A DNA stretch of 64,000 nucleotides from Streptomyces sp. Tu6071 (GCF_000213055.1 NZ_CM001165.1:5106945-5170944), one strand, 5' to 3'; counted from the first letter of the stretch, positions 43,479 to 55,116 are shown. Numbers and translations are program-made. The notes: generated by a model not told the origin, from the letters alone.

Positions 43479-44534
43479 ATGGCCGCAGGACAGCACCCGT
43501 ACGAGCCCCCGTCCGAGCCCTCGCCCGCGTCCGCCTCCTCCGCCGGTCCGCACCCGCACGAGACCCCCGCCGCCCCGCCCCGGCCCCTCGACGTCCTCAC
43601 CATCGGCCGTACCGGCGTCGACCTCTACCCGCTCGAATCGGGCGTGCCGCTCGCGCGCGTCGAACGGTTCGGGAAGTTCCTCGGCGGCTCGGCGACCAAC
43701 GTCGCCGTCGCGGCGGCCCGGCTCGGGCTGCGGGCCGCCGTCGTCACCCGTACCGGCGCCGACCCCTTCGGGACCTTCGTACGGGACGAACTGCGCGCCC
43801 TCGGCGTCGAGACCTCGTACGTCTCCGAGGTCCCCGGACTCCTCACACCCGTCACCTTCTGCGAACTGCACCCGCCCGACGACTTCCCGCTGCTCTTCTA
43901 CCGCCGCCCCAAGGCCCCCGACCTGGAGATCCGCGCCGGTGAACTGGACGGGGCGGCGATCCGGGGCGCGCGGGTCTTCTGGACGACGGGGACGGGGCTG
44001 TGCGCGGAACCGAGCCGCACGGCGACGCTCGGGGCGCTCGCCGAGCGGCACACGGCGGCGCCCGGCGCGCTCACCGTCTTCGACCTCGACTGGCGGCCGA
44101 TGTTCTGGGAGAGCCGCGCGGAGGCCCGCCCCGCCTACGCGCGGGCGTTGCGGCACGCGAGCGTCGCGGTCGGGAACCTGACGGAGTGCGAGGTCGCGAC
44201 GGGCGCGACGACGCCGCGCGCGTGCGCGGACGCGCTCCTCGAAGCGGGCGTCACGCTCGCCGTCGTCAAGCAGGGCCCCGACGGCGTCCTCGCCGCGCAC
44301 CGCGACGGCACGGTCGTCGAGGTCGCCCCGCTCCCCGTGAAGGTCGTCAACGGACTCGGCGCGGGCGACGCCTTCGGCGGGGCGCTGTGCGAAGGGCTCC
44401 TCGCGGGCCGCCCCCTCGCCGAGACGATCCGCTTCGCGAACGCGGCGGGCGCGATCGTGGCGGGCCGCCTGGAGTGCTCGACGGCGATGCCGTTCCCGCA
44501 CGAGGTGCGGGAGGCGCTCGCGGCGGCGGGGTGA
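43479..44534 (+). CDS. iolC: 5-dehydro-2-deoxygluconokinase (PfkB family)
   Basis: 351 residues from ATG 43479 behind CGGAGG. After a disordered Pro/Ser-rich start of about 38 residues comes the PfkB fold: LTIGRTGVDLYPLE, FGKFLGGSATNVAVAAARLG and the C-terminal anion hole VKVVNGLGAGDAFGGALCEGLL with the catalytic Asp in GAGD. It phosphorylates 2-deoxy-5-keto-gluconate in myo-inositol breakdown. First gene of the rightward iol operon. Confidence 0.9.
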   Translation: MAAGQHPYEPPSEPSPASASSAGPHPHETPAAPPRPLDVLTIGRTGVDLYPLESGVPLARVERFGKFLGGSATNVAVAAARLGLRAAVVTRTGADPFGTFVRDELRALGVETSYVSEVPGLLTPVTFCELHPPDDFPLLFYRRPKAPDLEIRAGELDGAAIRGARVFWTTGTGLCAEPSRTATLGALAERHTAAPGALTVFDLDWRPMFWESRAEARPAYARALRHASVAVGNLTECEVATGATTPRACADALLEAGVTLAVVKQGPDGVLAAHRDGTVVEVAPLPVKVVNGLGAGDAFGGALCEGLLAGRPLAETIRFANAAGAIVAGRLECSTAMPFPHEVREALAAAG

Positions 44535-44696
44535 GGGCACGGCCCCGGCGCGGCGCACCGGCTGACGCCTCGTACCGGGTGACGCTTCGTACAGGGGGAC
44601 ACCCCGGCGCACCGCTCACCGATGCGCGCCACGGGGTAGGGGAGCAGAGTGGGAGCAGCGGGACGGCCGACGCAGCGGTGAGAGGGAGCGAGCGCG

Positions 44697-45671
44697 ATGG
44701 ATGGCAGTGACAGCCGTACGGGGGCACCCCGGCGTTCCGGCGGAGAAGCACGCGTACCCGCGCCCCCGCCCCCGCCGCGCCCCCTCCTGACCTCCCCGCA
44801 CATCCGCGCGGGCACGGCCGTGACCATCCCCTTCGCCCTCGACGTCTCGCCCGCCCGCACCCCTCTGCTGCGGCACACGGCGCTCCGCGTGCTGGAGTTG
44901 CCGCCCGGGGCGCGGCACGTCCTGGTCACGGGGGCGTACGAATGGCTCGTCGTGCCGCTCGCGGGCGGCGGTACGGTGCGCGTGGACGGGGAGGAGTTCG
45001 CGCTGCGCGGGCGATCCTCCGTCTTCGGCGCGGTGAGTGACTTCGCGTACCTCCCGAGGGACGCGCGCGCCGAGATCTCCTCCGGCGCGGGAGGCCGTTT
45101 CGCTTTGGCAGGAGCGACCTGCGGGCGCAGACTCCCCGCCCGCTACGGCCCCGCGCCGGAGGTCCCCGTCGAGCTGCGCGGGGCCGGGCGGGCCGGACGG
45201 CAGGTCAACAACCTGGCGCAGGCCGGGGGCTTCGCGTGCGACCGGCTCATGGTCGTGGAGGTCCTGACCCCGGCGGGCAACTGGTCCTCGTACCCGCCGC
45301 ACAAGCACGACGAGGCGGTCCCCGGCCGGGAGAGCGAGGTGGAGGAGATCTACTACTTCGAGCTGTCGGACCCGCACGGCCCCGGCGACGCCTACGGCCT
45401 CCAGCGCGTCAGCGCCTCGCGCGCGGGCGGCACCGAGGTCTTCGCCGAGGTGCGCCCGGGGGACGTCGTGCTCATCCCCGACGGCTGGCACGGCCCCTCG
45501 GTCGCCCCGCCCGAGCGCCACCTGTACTACCTCAACGTCATGGCGGGCCCCGGCCCGTCTCGCGAGTGGCTGATCACGGACCACCCGGCGCACGAGGGCG
45601 TACGGGACACGTGGGCCGGCCTCGCGCAGGACCCCCGCCTGCCCCTGACCTCCACCGAGGAGCGCGCATGA
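44697..45671 (+). CDS. iolB: 5-deoxy-glucuronate isomerase
   Basis: 324 residues from ATG 44697, with GAGAGGGA upstream. Cupin fold of the KduI/IolB family: metal-binding NWSSYPPHKHDE and EVEEIYYFELS, then RPGDVVLIPDGWHGPSVAPPERHLYYLNVMAG with a further His. It interconverts 5-deoxy-glucuronate and 2-deoxy-5-keto-gluconate, between IolD and IolC in the pathway. The stop overlaps the iolD start by 4 nt (ATGA). N-terminal ~35 residues are a non-conserved Pro/Gly-rich extension. Confidence 0.92.
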   Translation: MDGSDSRTGAPRRSGGEARVPAPPPPPRPLLTSPHIRAGTAVTIPFALDVSPARTPLLRHTALRVLELPPGARHVLVTGAYEWLVVPLAGGGTVRVDGEEFALRGRSSVFGAVSDFAYLPRDARAEISSGAGGRFALAGATCGRRLPARYGPAPEVPVELRGAGRAGRQVNNLAQAGGFACDRLMVVEVLTPAGNWSSYPPHKHDEAVPGRESEVEEIYYFELSDPHGPGDAYGLQRVSASRAGGTEVFAEVRPGDVVLIPDGWHGPSVAPPERHLYYLNVMAGPGPSREWLITDHPAHEGVRDTWAGLAQDPRLPLTSTEERA

Positions 45672-47644
45672 GCGACGAGCAGGGGCCCGCGCCCGCGACC
45701 GCTTCCCCGCTCCCCCCGCAACCGCCCCAGCGGACCCGCCGCCTCACCGTCGCACAGGCCCTCCTCGTCTTCCTCAGCCGCCAGTACACCGAGCGCGACG
45801 GCGAGCGGCAGCGCTTCGTGCAGGGGCTGTGGGGCATCTTCGGGCACGGGAACGTGGCCGGCTTCGGGCAGGCGGTCGTCGAGTACGGCGCGGTGGACGG
45901 CCCGTACGCGATGCCGTTCCACCAGGGCCGCAACGAGCAGGCCATGGTGCATGCCGCGAGCGGCTTCGCGCGCCACCGCAGGCGCCTCGCGACGCACGCC
46001 GTCACGACGTCGATCGGCCCCGGCGCGACCAACCTCGTCACGGGCGCCGCGCTCGCGACCGTCAACCGGCTGCCCGTCCTCCTCCTCCCGGGCGACTACT
46101 TCGCGACGCACCCCGCCGACCCGGTCCTCCAGCAGCTCGAACACCCGGTCTCGTCCGACATCACCGTCAACGACGCGCTCCGGCCCGTCTCCCGCTACTT
46201 CGCCCGCGTCCACCGCCCCGAGGCCCTCATCCCGGCCGCCCTGGAGGCGCTGCGCGTCCTGACCGACCCGGCCGAGACCGGCGCGGTGACGCTCGCGCTG
46301 CCGCAGGACGTCCAGGCGGAGGCGTACGACTGGCCCGAGGAGTTCCTCGCCGAGCGCACGTGGCACATCCGCAGGCCCCCGCCGGACCCCGCCGCGCTCG
46401 ACGAGGCGGTGGCGGCGATCCGCGCCGCGCGCCGCCCCCTGCTCGTCGCGGGCGGCGGCGTCCGCTACAGCGCCGCCGAGGACGCGCTGCGCGCGCTCGC
46501 CGACGCGACCGGCATCCCCGTCGCCTCCACGCAGGCGGGCAAGGGCGCGCTCCGCCACGACCACCCCGCCGACGTCGGCGGCATCGGCCACACGGGCACC
46601 GCGACAGCCGACGAACTCGCCCGCGCCGCCGACCTCGTCCTCGGCGTCGGCACCCGCTGGAGCGACTTCACGACGGCCTCCGCGACGCTCTTCGAGGGCG
46701 GCGCGCGCACGGGCGGCGACGGGGTGCGCTTCGTCAACCTCAACATCACGTCGTTCGACGGCCACAAGCAGGGCGCGATCCCGCTCGTCGCCGACGCGCG
46801 CGCGGGACTCGAAGCGCTCACGGAGCGGCTGGCGGGCTGGCGCGTCGACGAGGCCGAGGTCGCGCAGTACACGCTCGACAAGGCGCTGTGGGAGGAGCGC
46901 GTCGAGGGCTACACGCAGCCCGATGACGGCGTCGCGGACCTCGTACGCCCCAATCAGGCGCACGTCGTCGGCGCGCTGCAGGCCGTGGTCGGCGACGAGG
47001 ACGTGGTCATCAACGCGGCCGGTTCGCTCCCCGGCGACCTGCACAAACTCTGGCGCACGCGGGGCCCGCTCCAGTACCACGTCGAGTACGGCTACTCCTG
47101 CATGGGATACGAGATCCCCGCCGCGCTCGGCGTGTGCCTCGCCCAGCCGGGAGTGCCCGTGTGGGCGCTCGTCGGCGACGGCACGTACCTCATGCTGCCC
47201 GGGGAACTCGTCACGGCGGTGCAGGAGAACCTGCCGCTCACGCTCGTGATCCTCCAGAACCACGGCTACGCCTCGATCGGCGGCCTCTCGCGCGCCGTCG
47301 GCGCCGACGGTTTCGCGACCGCGTACCGCTACCGCACCGCCGACGGCGCCTACAACGGCGCCCCGCTCCCCGTCGACCTCGCCGCGAACGCCGCGAGCCT
47401 CGGGCTGCGCGTCCTGCGCGCCCGCACGGTCCGCGAGGTGCGCGAGGCGCTCGCCGAGGCGCGCGAGGCGGACCGTCCCACATGTGTCTACGTCGAGACC
47501 GAAACGACCGACACAGTGTCCGGCGCGCCCCCCGCGCAGGCGTGGTGGGATGTGCCCGTGGCCGAGACGACGACCCACCCGTCCACGGTGCGGGCCCGCA
47601 AGGAGTACGAGCGGCACAGCGCGGAGCGGCGCAGGCACCTGTGA
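45668..47644 (+). CDS. iolD: 3D-(3,5/4)-trihydroxycyclohexane-1,2-dione acylhydrolase
   Basis: 658 residues. TPP enzyme that opens the inositol-derived ring. Motifs: QGLWGIFGHGNVAGFGQAV, MPFHQGRNEQAMVHAASGFAR with the activating Glu, SIGPGATNLVTGAA, IGHTGTATADELA, and the TPP site LVGDGTYLMLPGELVTAVQ ending LQNHGYASIGGLSR. The N-terminal ~24 residues are Pro-rich and non-conserved. Coupled to iolB by ATGA overlap; the mmsA gene follows after a 276-bp gap with a tandem repeat array. Confidence 0.95.
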   Translation: MSDEQGPAPATASPLPPQPPQRTRRLTVAQALLVFLSRQYTERDGERQRFVQGLWGIFGHGNVAGFGQAVVEYGAVDGPYAMPFHQGRNEQAMVHAASGFARHRRRLATHAVTTSIGPGATNLVTGAALATVNRLPVLLLPGDYFATHPADPVLQQLEHPVSSDITVNDALRPVSRYFARVHRPEALIPAALEALRVLTDPAETGAVTLALPQDVQAEAYDWPEEFLAERTWHIRRPPPDPAALDEAVAAIRAARRPLLVAGGGVRYSAAEDALRALADATGIPVASTQAGKGALRHDHPADVGGIGHTGTATADELARAADLVLGVGTRWSDFTTASATLFEGGARTGGDGVRFVNLNITSFDGHKQGAIPLVADARAGLEALTERLAGWRVDEAEVAQYTLDKALWEERVEGYTQPDDGVADLVRPNQAHVVGALQAVVGDEDVVINAAGSLPGDLHKLWRTRGPLQYHVEYGYSCMGYEIPAALGVCLAQPGVPVWALVGDGTYLMLPGELVTAVQENLPLTLVILQNHGYASIGGLSRAVGADGFATAYRYRTADGAYNGAPLPVDLAANAASLGLRVLRARTVREVREALAEAREADRPTCVYVETETTDTVSGAPPAQAWWDVPVAETTTHPSTVRARKEYERHSAERRRHL

Positions 47645-47737
47645 GCGACGCGGGGGCCTGGGAGCGATGCGGGTGCCCTTGAGCGATGCGGGTGCCGGTG
47701 AGCGACGCGGGTGCCCGTGAGCGATGCGGGTGCCCGT
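47643..47737. repeat. Five tandem 19-bp units after iolD
   Basis: Units start at 47643, 47662, 47681, 47700 and 47719; consensus gagcgatgcgggtgcccgt. The first unit includes bases of the iolD stop codon. Unit 1 is the most diverged and the others differ by one to three bases. Confidence 0.9.
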
Positions 47738-47920
47738 AGCGGTTCCTGCGGGGCCCGGCTCGGCGTGCGGGGGCGTTCCGTGTGCGGGGCCGGTCGTGCA
47801 CGCGCGGCGGGTGCCGGGTACGGGGCGGGCGCCGCGCGGGTGTGCGGGGGTCCCGGGACGGGGAGCGTTCCCCCGGGCACGGCCACGGACCGACCGCGTA
47901 CGCGTAGAAGGGTGACCGCA

Positions 47921-49420
47921 ATGAAGACCGTCCACCACTGGATCGACGGGAAGAGCGTCGAGGGCACATCGGGCGAGAGCGGGCCCGTCACCGACCCCGC
48001 GACCGGGGCCGTCACCACGCGCGTCGACTTCGCCTCGGTCGCCGAGGTGGACGCGGCCGTCGCCGCCGCGCGCACCGCCTGGGCGACGTGGGGCACGTCC
48101 TCGCTCGCGCAGCGCACCGGCATCCTCTTCCGCTACCGCGCCCTGCTCGACGCGCACCGCGAGGAGATCGCGCGCCTCGTCACCGCCGAGCACGGCAAGG
48201 TCCACGACGACGCGCTCGGCGAGGTCGCGCGCGGCCTGGAGATCGTCGACCTGGCCTGCGGCATCACGACCCAGCTCAAGGGCGAGCTGTCCACGCAGGT
48301 CTCGCACCGGGTGGACGTCTCGGCGATCCGGCAGCCGCTCGGCGTCGTCGCGGGCATCACACCGTTCAACTTCCCCGCGATGGTGCCGATGTGGATGTTC
48401 CCCGTCGCCATCGCCTGCGGCAACACCTTCGTGCTCAAGCCCTCCGAGAAGGACCCGTCCGCCGCCGTGCGCCTCGCGGAGCTCTTCGCCGAGGCCGGGC
48501 TCCCCGAGGGCGTTCTGAACATCGTGCACGGCGACAAGGTCGCGGTCGACCGCCTCCTCGAACACCCCGACGTGGCGGCCGTCTCCTTCGTCGGCTCGAC
48601 GCCGGTCGCCCGCCACATCCACGCGACGGCCGGCGCCAACGGCAAGCGGGTGCAGGCACTCGGCGGCGCGAAGAACCACATGCTGGTCCTGCCCGACGCG
48701 GACCTCGACGCGGCGGCGGACGCGGCGGTCTCGGCCGCGTACGGCTCGGCGGGGGAACGCTGCATGGCGGTCTCGGCGGTCGTCGCGGTCGGCGCGACGG
48801 GCGACGCGCTCGTGGAGCGCATCAAGGAGCGCGCGGAGAAGATCGTCATCGGCCCCGGCGAGGACCCGGCCTCCGAGATGGGCCCGCTCATCACGAAGGC
48901 GCACCGCGACAAGGTCGCCGCCTACGTACGGGGTGCGGCGGCGCAGGGCTGCGACGTCGTCCTCGACGGCACCGACTTCACGGTGAAGGGCTACGAGGAG
49001 GGCCACTGGATCGGCCTCTCCCTCCTGGACCGCGTCCCCGTGGAGGCCGACGCCTACCGCGACGAGATCTTCGGCCCCGTCCTGTGCGTGCTGCGCGCCG
49101 GGACGTACGAGGAGGGCCTGGCCCTCATCAACGCCTCGCCCTTCGGCAACGGCACCGCGATCTTCACCCGCGACGGCGGCGCGGCCCGCCGCTTCCAGCT
49201 GGAGGTCCAGGCCGGCATGGTCGGCGTCAACGTCCCGATCCCGGTGCCGGTCGGCTACCACTCCTTCGGCGGCTGGAAGGACTCCCTCTTCGGCGACCAC
49301 CACATGTACGGCAACGACGGAGTCCACTTCTACACGCGCGGCAAGGTCGTCACGACGAGGTGGCCGGACCCGTCGGAGGCGGCGGCGGGGGTGGACCTGG
49401 GGTTCCCGAGCAACGGGTGA
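47921..49420 (+). CDS. mmsA: Methylmalonate-semialdehyde dehydrogenase (CoA-acylating)
   Basis: 499 residues from ATG 47921, preceded by GAAGGGTG. Aldehyde dehydrogenase fold: Asn of GITPFNFPAMVPMWMFP, NAD site FVGSTPVARHIH, catalytic Cys in SAGERCMAVSAVV, and the MmsA-specific SFGGWKDSLFGDHHMYG. It converts malonate or methylmalonate semialdehyde to acetyl- or propionyl-CoA, the last step of inositol (and of valine) catabolism. Last gene of the iol locus; followed by a terminator hairpin. Confidence 0.95.
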   Translation: MKTVHHWIDGKSVEGTSGESGPVTDPATGAVTTRVDFASVAEVDAAVAAARTAWATWGTSSLAQRTGILFRYRALLDAHREEIARLVTAEHGKVHDDALGEVARGLEIVDLACGITTQLKGELSTQVSHRVDVSAIRQPLGVVAGITPFNFPAMVPMWMFPVAIACGNTFVLKPSEKDPSAAVRLAELFAEAGLPEGVLNIVHGDKVAVDRLLEHPDVAAVSFVGSTPVARHIHATAGANGKRVQALGGAKNHMLVLPDADLDAAADAAVSAAYGSAGERCMAVSAVVAVGATGDALVERIKERAEKIVIGPGEDPASEMGPLITKAHRDKVAAYVRGAAAQGCDVVLDGTDFTVKGYEEGHWIGLSLLDRVPVEADAYRDEIFGPVLCVLRAGTYEEGLALINASPFGNGTAIFTRDGGAARRFQLEVQAGMVGVNVPIPVPVGYHSFGGWKDSLFGDHHMYGNDGVHFYTRGKVVTTRWPDPSEAAAGVDLGFPSNG

Positions 49421-49507
49421 GGGGAGGCGGTCGGGGACTTCGCGGTCCGGGTCGGGGCTGGGGCTGGGGTCGGGGCTGGGCGGGGGTGGCGGTCGCCGCC
49501 TGGCGCC

Positions 49508-49541
49508 GGGTCCGGGCCCTTGGTCCGACGGGCCCGGACCC
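49508..49541 (+). terminator. iol operon terminator
   Basis: gggtccgggccc (49508-49519) and gggcccggaccc (49530-49541) form a perfect 12-bp stem with a 10-nt loop, 87 bp after mmsA. Confidence 0.7.
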
Positions 49542-49766
49542 TTGGCCCCGTCGGCGCCGGTAGGCGCTCGGTGGGGCGGACGGTCGGCGAGGCGGGCGGT
49601 CGGTGGCACGGGCGCTCGGTGGGGCGGGGCGGTCCGCTGTGTGGAGCCCTTGCCTCCGGGTACGGGAGGGCGTGCAGAAACGATCCTCCAGCGGCGCGCT
49701 GCGCATCTCGTACGACGATCACCCGCCCCTGTGGATAACTTTTGCGGCCCGCCTCGCGGAAGCCCG

Positions 49767-49772
49767 TACGGT
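49767..49772 (+). promoter_or_regulatory. Leaderless -10 box TACGGT for the hydrolase-ATPase fusion
   Basis: TACGGT ends 7 nt before ATG 49780; no Shine-Dalgarno sequence is visible. It supports this start over upstream in-frame codons. Confidence 0.5.
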
Positions 49773-49779
49773 GTGCGTC

Positions 49780-52604
<2,825 letters not shown>

Positions 52605-52608
<4 letters not shown>

Positions 52609-52775
52609 CGAGGACACCGCCGCACCACGTGGACACGGCCCCTGCCGCGTGCCGCTGGGATGTCCCCTTCCCGGGCGCTGGGCCGAGCGCGAGCGCGGCC
52701 CGTGTCCCGAACCGGGTTTCTCTCCTGCTCCCCGCGACCACCCCCATCCCGAGCCCGACCGGAGGTTCCGCGTGA
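52605..52775 (+). CDS. Possible 56-codon coupling ORF between ATPase and permease
   Basis: Its ATG overlaps the stop of the upstream gene (ATGA at 52605-52608) and its TGA overlaps the GTG start of the permease (GTGA at 52772-52775). The predicted peptide (starts MTRTPPHHVDTAPAACRWD) is Pro/Ala-rich with no recognised domain. The double overlap suggests that ribosomes may be carried through to the permease, but it could also be chance in a GC-rich genome. Confidence 0.4.
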
Positions 52776-53689
52776 CGCACCTCGGTAGTAGCTGGCCGCC
52801 GCCCCTGCCCGCGAACGGTGCCGAAGCCGCGCCGGCCTCCGCGCGTGCGGACGGCTACCGGCCCGGTCGGACCTTGCCCGTGCGGGTGGAGTTGCGGCGG
52901 CAGTTGACGCGGCGGCGGACGGCGGTGATGGGAGCGGTGCTGTTCCTGTTGCCGTTCGTGCTCGCCGTGGCCTTCGCCGTGGGCGGGACGCCCGGCGGGG
53001 ACGGGGCGAACGGGCAGCGGGGCACGCTCATGGACGCGGCGACGCGCTCGGGGGCCGACTTCGCGGCGGTGTGCCTCTTCGTATCGGCGGGCTTCCTGCT
53101 CGTCGTCCCGGTCGCCCTCTTCTGCGGGGACACGGTGGCGGCCGAGGCGAACTGGTCGACGCTGCGCTACCTCCTCGCCGCGCCGGTGGCGCGCCAGCGG
53201 CTCCTGGCGAGCAAGCTCGCCGTGGCCCTGGCCTGCTCGCTCGCGGCGATGATCCTGCTACCGCTCGTCGGGCTCCTCCTCGGTACGGCGCTCTACGGCT
53301 GGGGCCCGCTCGAACTCCCCACGGGAGACTCCGTTTCCGCAGGGGCGGCGGTGCCGCGCCTCGCGCTCGCCGTCGCGTACCTCTTCGTCTCCCAACTCGT
53401 CACGGCGGCGCTGGCCTTCTGGCTCTCGACGCGTACGGACGCCCCCCTCGGCGCGGTCGGCGGCGCGGTCGGCCTCACGATCATCGGCAACGTCCTGGAC
53501 GCCGTCACCGCCCTCGGGCACTGGCGCGACTTCCTGCCCGCCCACTGGCAGTTCGCCTGGACCGACCTCCTCACCCCCGACCTCGCCTGGCAGGGCGCGG
53601 CGAAGGGAGCGGCGATCTCGCTGACGTACGCCCTGGTCCTCTTCGCCCTGGCCTTCCGGGGCTTCGCACGGAAGGACGTCGTGTCCTGA
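52772..53689 (+). CDS. ABC transporter permease, partner of the fused ATPase
   Basis: 305 residues from GTG 52772 with GGAGG 6 nt upstream. After a hydrophilic start (about 1-45) come six hydrophobic helices: AVMGAVLFLLPFVLAVAF, AAVCLFVSAGFLLVVPVALF, LAVALACSLAAMILLPLVGLLLG, LALAVAYLFVSQLVTAALAFWL, AVGGAVGLTIIGNVLDAVTAL and SLTYALVLFALAFRGF. The FCGDTVAAEANWSTLRYLLAAPVAR block is typical of ABC-2 permeases. Together with the ATPase it should form an exporter of unknown substrate. Confidence 0.85.
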   Translation: MTHLGSSWPPPLPANGAEAAPASARADGYRPGRTLPVRVELRRQLTRRRTAVMGAVLFLLPFVLAVAFAVGGTPGGDGANGQRGTLMDAATRSGADFAAVCLFVSAGFLLVVPVALFCGDTVAAEANWSTLRYLLAAPVARQRLLASKLAVALACSLAAMILLPLVGLLLGTALYGWGPLELPTGDSVSAGAAVPRLALAVAYLFVSQLVTAALAFWLSTRTDAPLGAVGGAVGLTIIGNVLDAVTALGHWRDFLPAHWQFAWTDLLTPDLAWQGAAKGAAISLTYALVLFALAFRGFARKDVVS

Positions 53690-53792
53690 ACGGGAGCAGA
53701 CACCCGGGCCCACCTCGCCCGCTCCCTCGCCCCCGGACCACCCCGGCGCGAGCGGGCCGCCGCTCCTGACGCCCGCCGCACGCGTCACCGGC

Positions 53793-53798
53793 TACCTT
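53793..53798 (+). promoter_or_regulatory. Leaderless -10 box TACCTT for the histidine phosphatase gene
   Basis: TACCTT ends 8 nt before ATG 53807, with no ribosome-binding site between. Confidence 0.45.
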
Positions 53799-53806
53799 CT
53801 CCCCGC

Positions 53807-54427
53807 ATGGGGGAACTGATCGTGGTCCGGCACGGGCAGACGGAGTGGAGCCGCTCCGGACGGTATGCGGGCCGTACGGACGTGCCGTTGACGGAGGCGG
53901 GGGAGGCGGCGGCGCGCGCTCTCGGGGCCAGGCTGGCGGACCGCCCGCGACCCGTCGCGGTGTTCAGCAGCCCGCTCGGCCGCGCGATGCGCACGGCCCG
54001 GCTCGCGGGTCTGGCCGGAGCCCGGCCCGATCCCGACCTGCTGGAGTGGGACTACGGCGGGTACGAGGGGCTGACGGCCGCGCGTATCCGCGCGGGTCGG
54101 CCGGGCTGGGAGCTGTGGCGGGACGGGCTCGTTCCCGGCGACGCGGAGCACCCGGGGGAGGGGCTGGAGCGGGTGGCGGCGCGGGTCGATGCCGTACTGG
54201 AACGGGTCCGCCCGCTGCTGGACGCGGGAGACGTCGCCGTGGTGGCGCACGGTCACCTCACCCGCGTGCTGGCCGTCCGCTGGCTCGGCCTCGACGCCTC
54301 GGCGAGCCGCTTCCTCGGCCTCGACGCCTCGGCGAGCCGCTTCCTCGGCCACCCGCACCCCGGCAGCCTCACCGTCCTGGCCGAGGAGGACGGCCAACGG
54401 GTCATCTCCGCCTGGAACACCCGCTGA
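53807..54427 (+). CDS. Histidine phosphatase (phosphoglycerate mutase superfamily)
   Basis: 206 residues. The catalytic His lies in ELIVVRHGQTEWSRSGRY (about 3-20), with supporting Arg in SSPLGRAMRTA, Glu in LLEWDYGGYEG and second His in AVVAHGHLTRVLA. It belongs to the small broad-specificity phosphatases; substrate unknown. A perfect 30-bp tandem duplication near the C-terminus repeats LGLDASASRF twice and should lengthen a helix or loop after the second catalytic His. Confidence 0.88.
   Translation: MGELIVVRHGQTEWSRSGRYAGRTDVPLTEAGEAAARALGARLADRPRPVAVFSSPLGRAMRTARLAGLAGARPDPDLLEWDYGGYEGLTAARIRAGRPGWELWRDGLVPGDAEHPGEGLERVAARVDAVLERVRPLLDAGDVAVVAHGHLTRVLAVRWLGLDASASRFLGLDASASRFLGHPHPGSLTVLAEEDGQRVISAWNTR
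54284..54343 (+). repeat. Perfect 30-bp tandem duplication inside the phosphatase gene
   Basis: 54284-54313 and 54314-54343 are identical, and the next 7 bases (ctcggcc) start a third copy. In-frame effect: ten residues (LGLDASASRF) duplicated. The absence of any divergence points to a recent event. Confidence 0.95.
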
Positions 54428-54633
54428 CGACCGGGGCCACGCCTCCACCGACACGGCACGGGCCGGTGTGCTGCGACGGGTGCCCCTCGCCCACCGCCAA
54501 CGCCACCTCACCCGCTCACTTCACCGGCCCCGGCACCGCTGCTCACCCGCGCGCTCGACCCGCGTCACGGCTCACCTGCCAACCAGCCCCGCACCACCGC
54601 TCACCTGCACCCGCACCCGCACCCGACTCCCGC

Positions 54634-55116
54634 TCACCCCACCCCCCGCACCGAATCGGCATCCGTCTCCCCCTTGATCAGCCGCCGGTGCAGATCCGAC
54701 AGCCCCTCCGGCAGGTCGTCGGGTTCGCACCAGCGGGCCTCCAGGATCTCCAGGGGGTCGAGGCGGAGGGTGCCGCCGGTGAGGCGGGCCTCGTAGGCGA
54801 CTTCGAGGCGCAGGCGGTAGCCGCTGCGGAGACGGACGAGGGGGCCGGGGACGACGTCGAGCCCCGTCTCCTCTTTGACCTCGCGGACGACGGTCTGTCC
54901 GAACTCCTCGCCCTTCGCGGCGAAGCCGGTCGGCAGGCCCCAGGGCCGCTGCGGCGACCACAGCCGGTGCCGCAGCAGCAGCACGCGTCCCTCGTCGTCG
55001 CGTACGACCCCGGTGACACCGACGTTGTACTTGGCGTGCGCGCACCACAACAGCCGCCACTGAAAGGGCCGAAGCAGCCGCCACACACGGGCAATCAGCG
55101 CGTGGGGACGGATCAT
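54634..55116 (-). CDS. Nudix hydrolase
   Basis: 160 residues, ATG at the complement of 55114-55116. Complete Nudix box GFAAKGEEFGQTVVREVKEE-TGL (G-x5-E-x7-REVxEExGL, about 66-88). N-terminal segment VWRLLRPFQWRLLWCAHAKYNVGVTGVV is hydrophobic/aromatic, as in a subset of actinobacterial members. It hydrolyses a nucleoside-diphosphate-linked compound of unknown identity. It converges on the histidine phosphatase gene across a 206-bp gap of C-rich short repeats with no gene. Confidence 0.88.
   Translation of the reverse strand: MIRPHALIARVWRLLRPFQWRLLWCAHAKYNVGVTGVVRDDEGRVLLLRHRLWSPQRPWGLPTGFAAKGEEFGQTVVREVKEETGLDVVPGPLVRLRSGYRLRLEVAYEARLTGGTLRLDPLEILEARWCEPDDLPEGLSDLHRRLIKGETDADSVRGVG

Larger units (their letters stand above)
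49421..49779. other. 359-bp region between mmsA and the hydrolase-ATPase gene
   Basis: It contains G-rich direct repeats (ggggctggggctgggg near 49455), a terminator hairpin, two copies of gcgctcggtggggcgg (about 49565 and 49613), a TTATCCACA-type box and the -10 of the next gene. No coding sequence is supported. Confidence 0.55.

Noticed and set aside
47643..47737. The 19-bp array as a CRISPR
   Set aside because: The units are contiguous with no spacers and no cas genes are near.
45527..49609. A 1,360-codon minus-strand frame across iolB, iolD and mmsA
   Set aside because: Shadow of three well-supported catabolic genes; it crosses gene borders and is of biased composition.
49730..49738. Replication origin signal from the TTATCCACA box
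   Set aside because: A single box only; no cluster of boxes and no dnaA/dnaN genes in the window.
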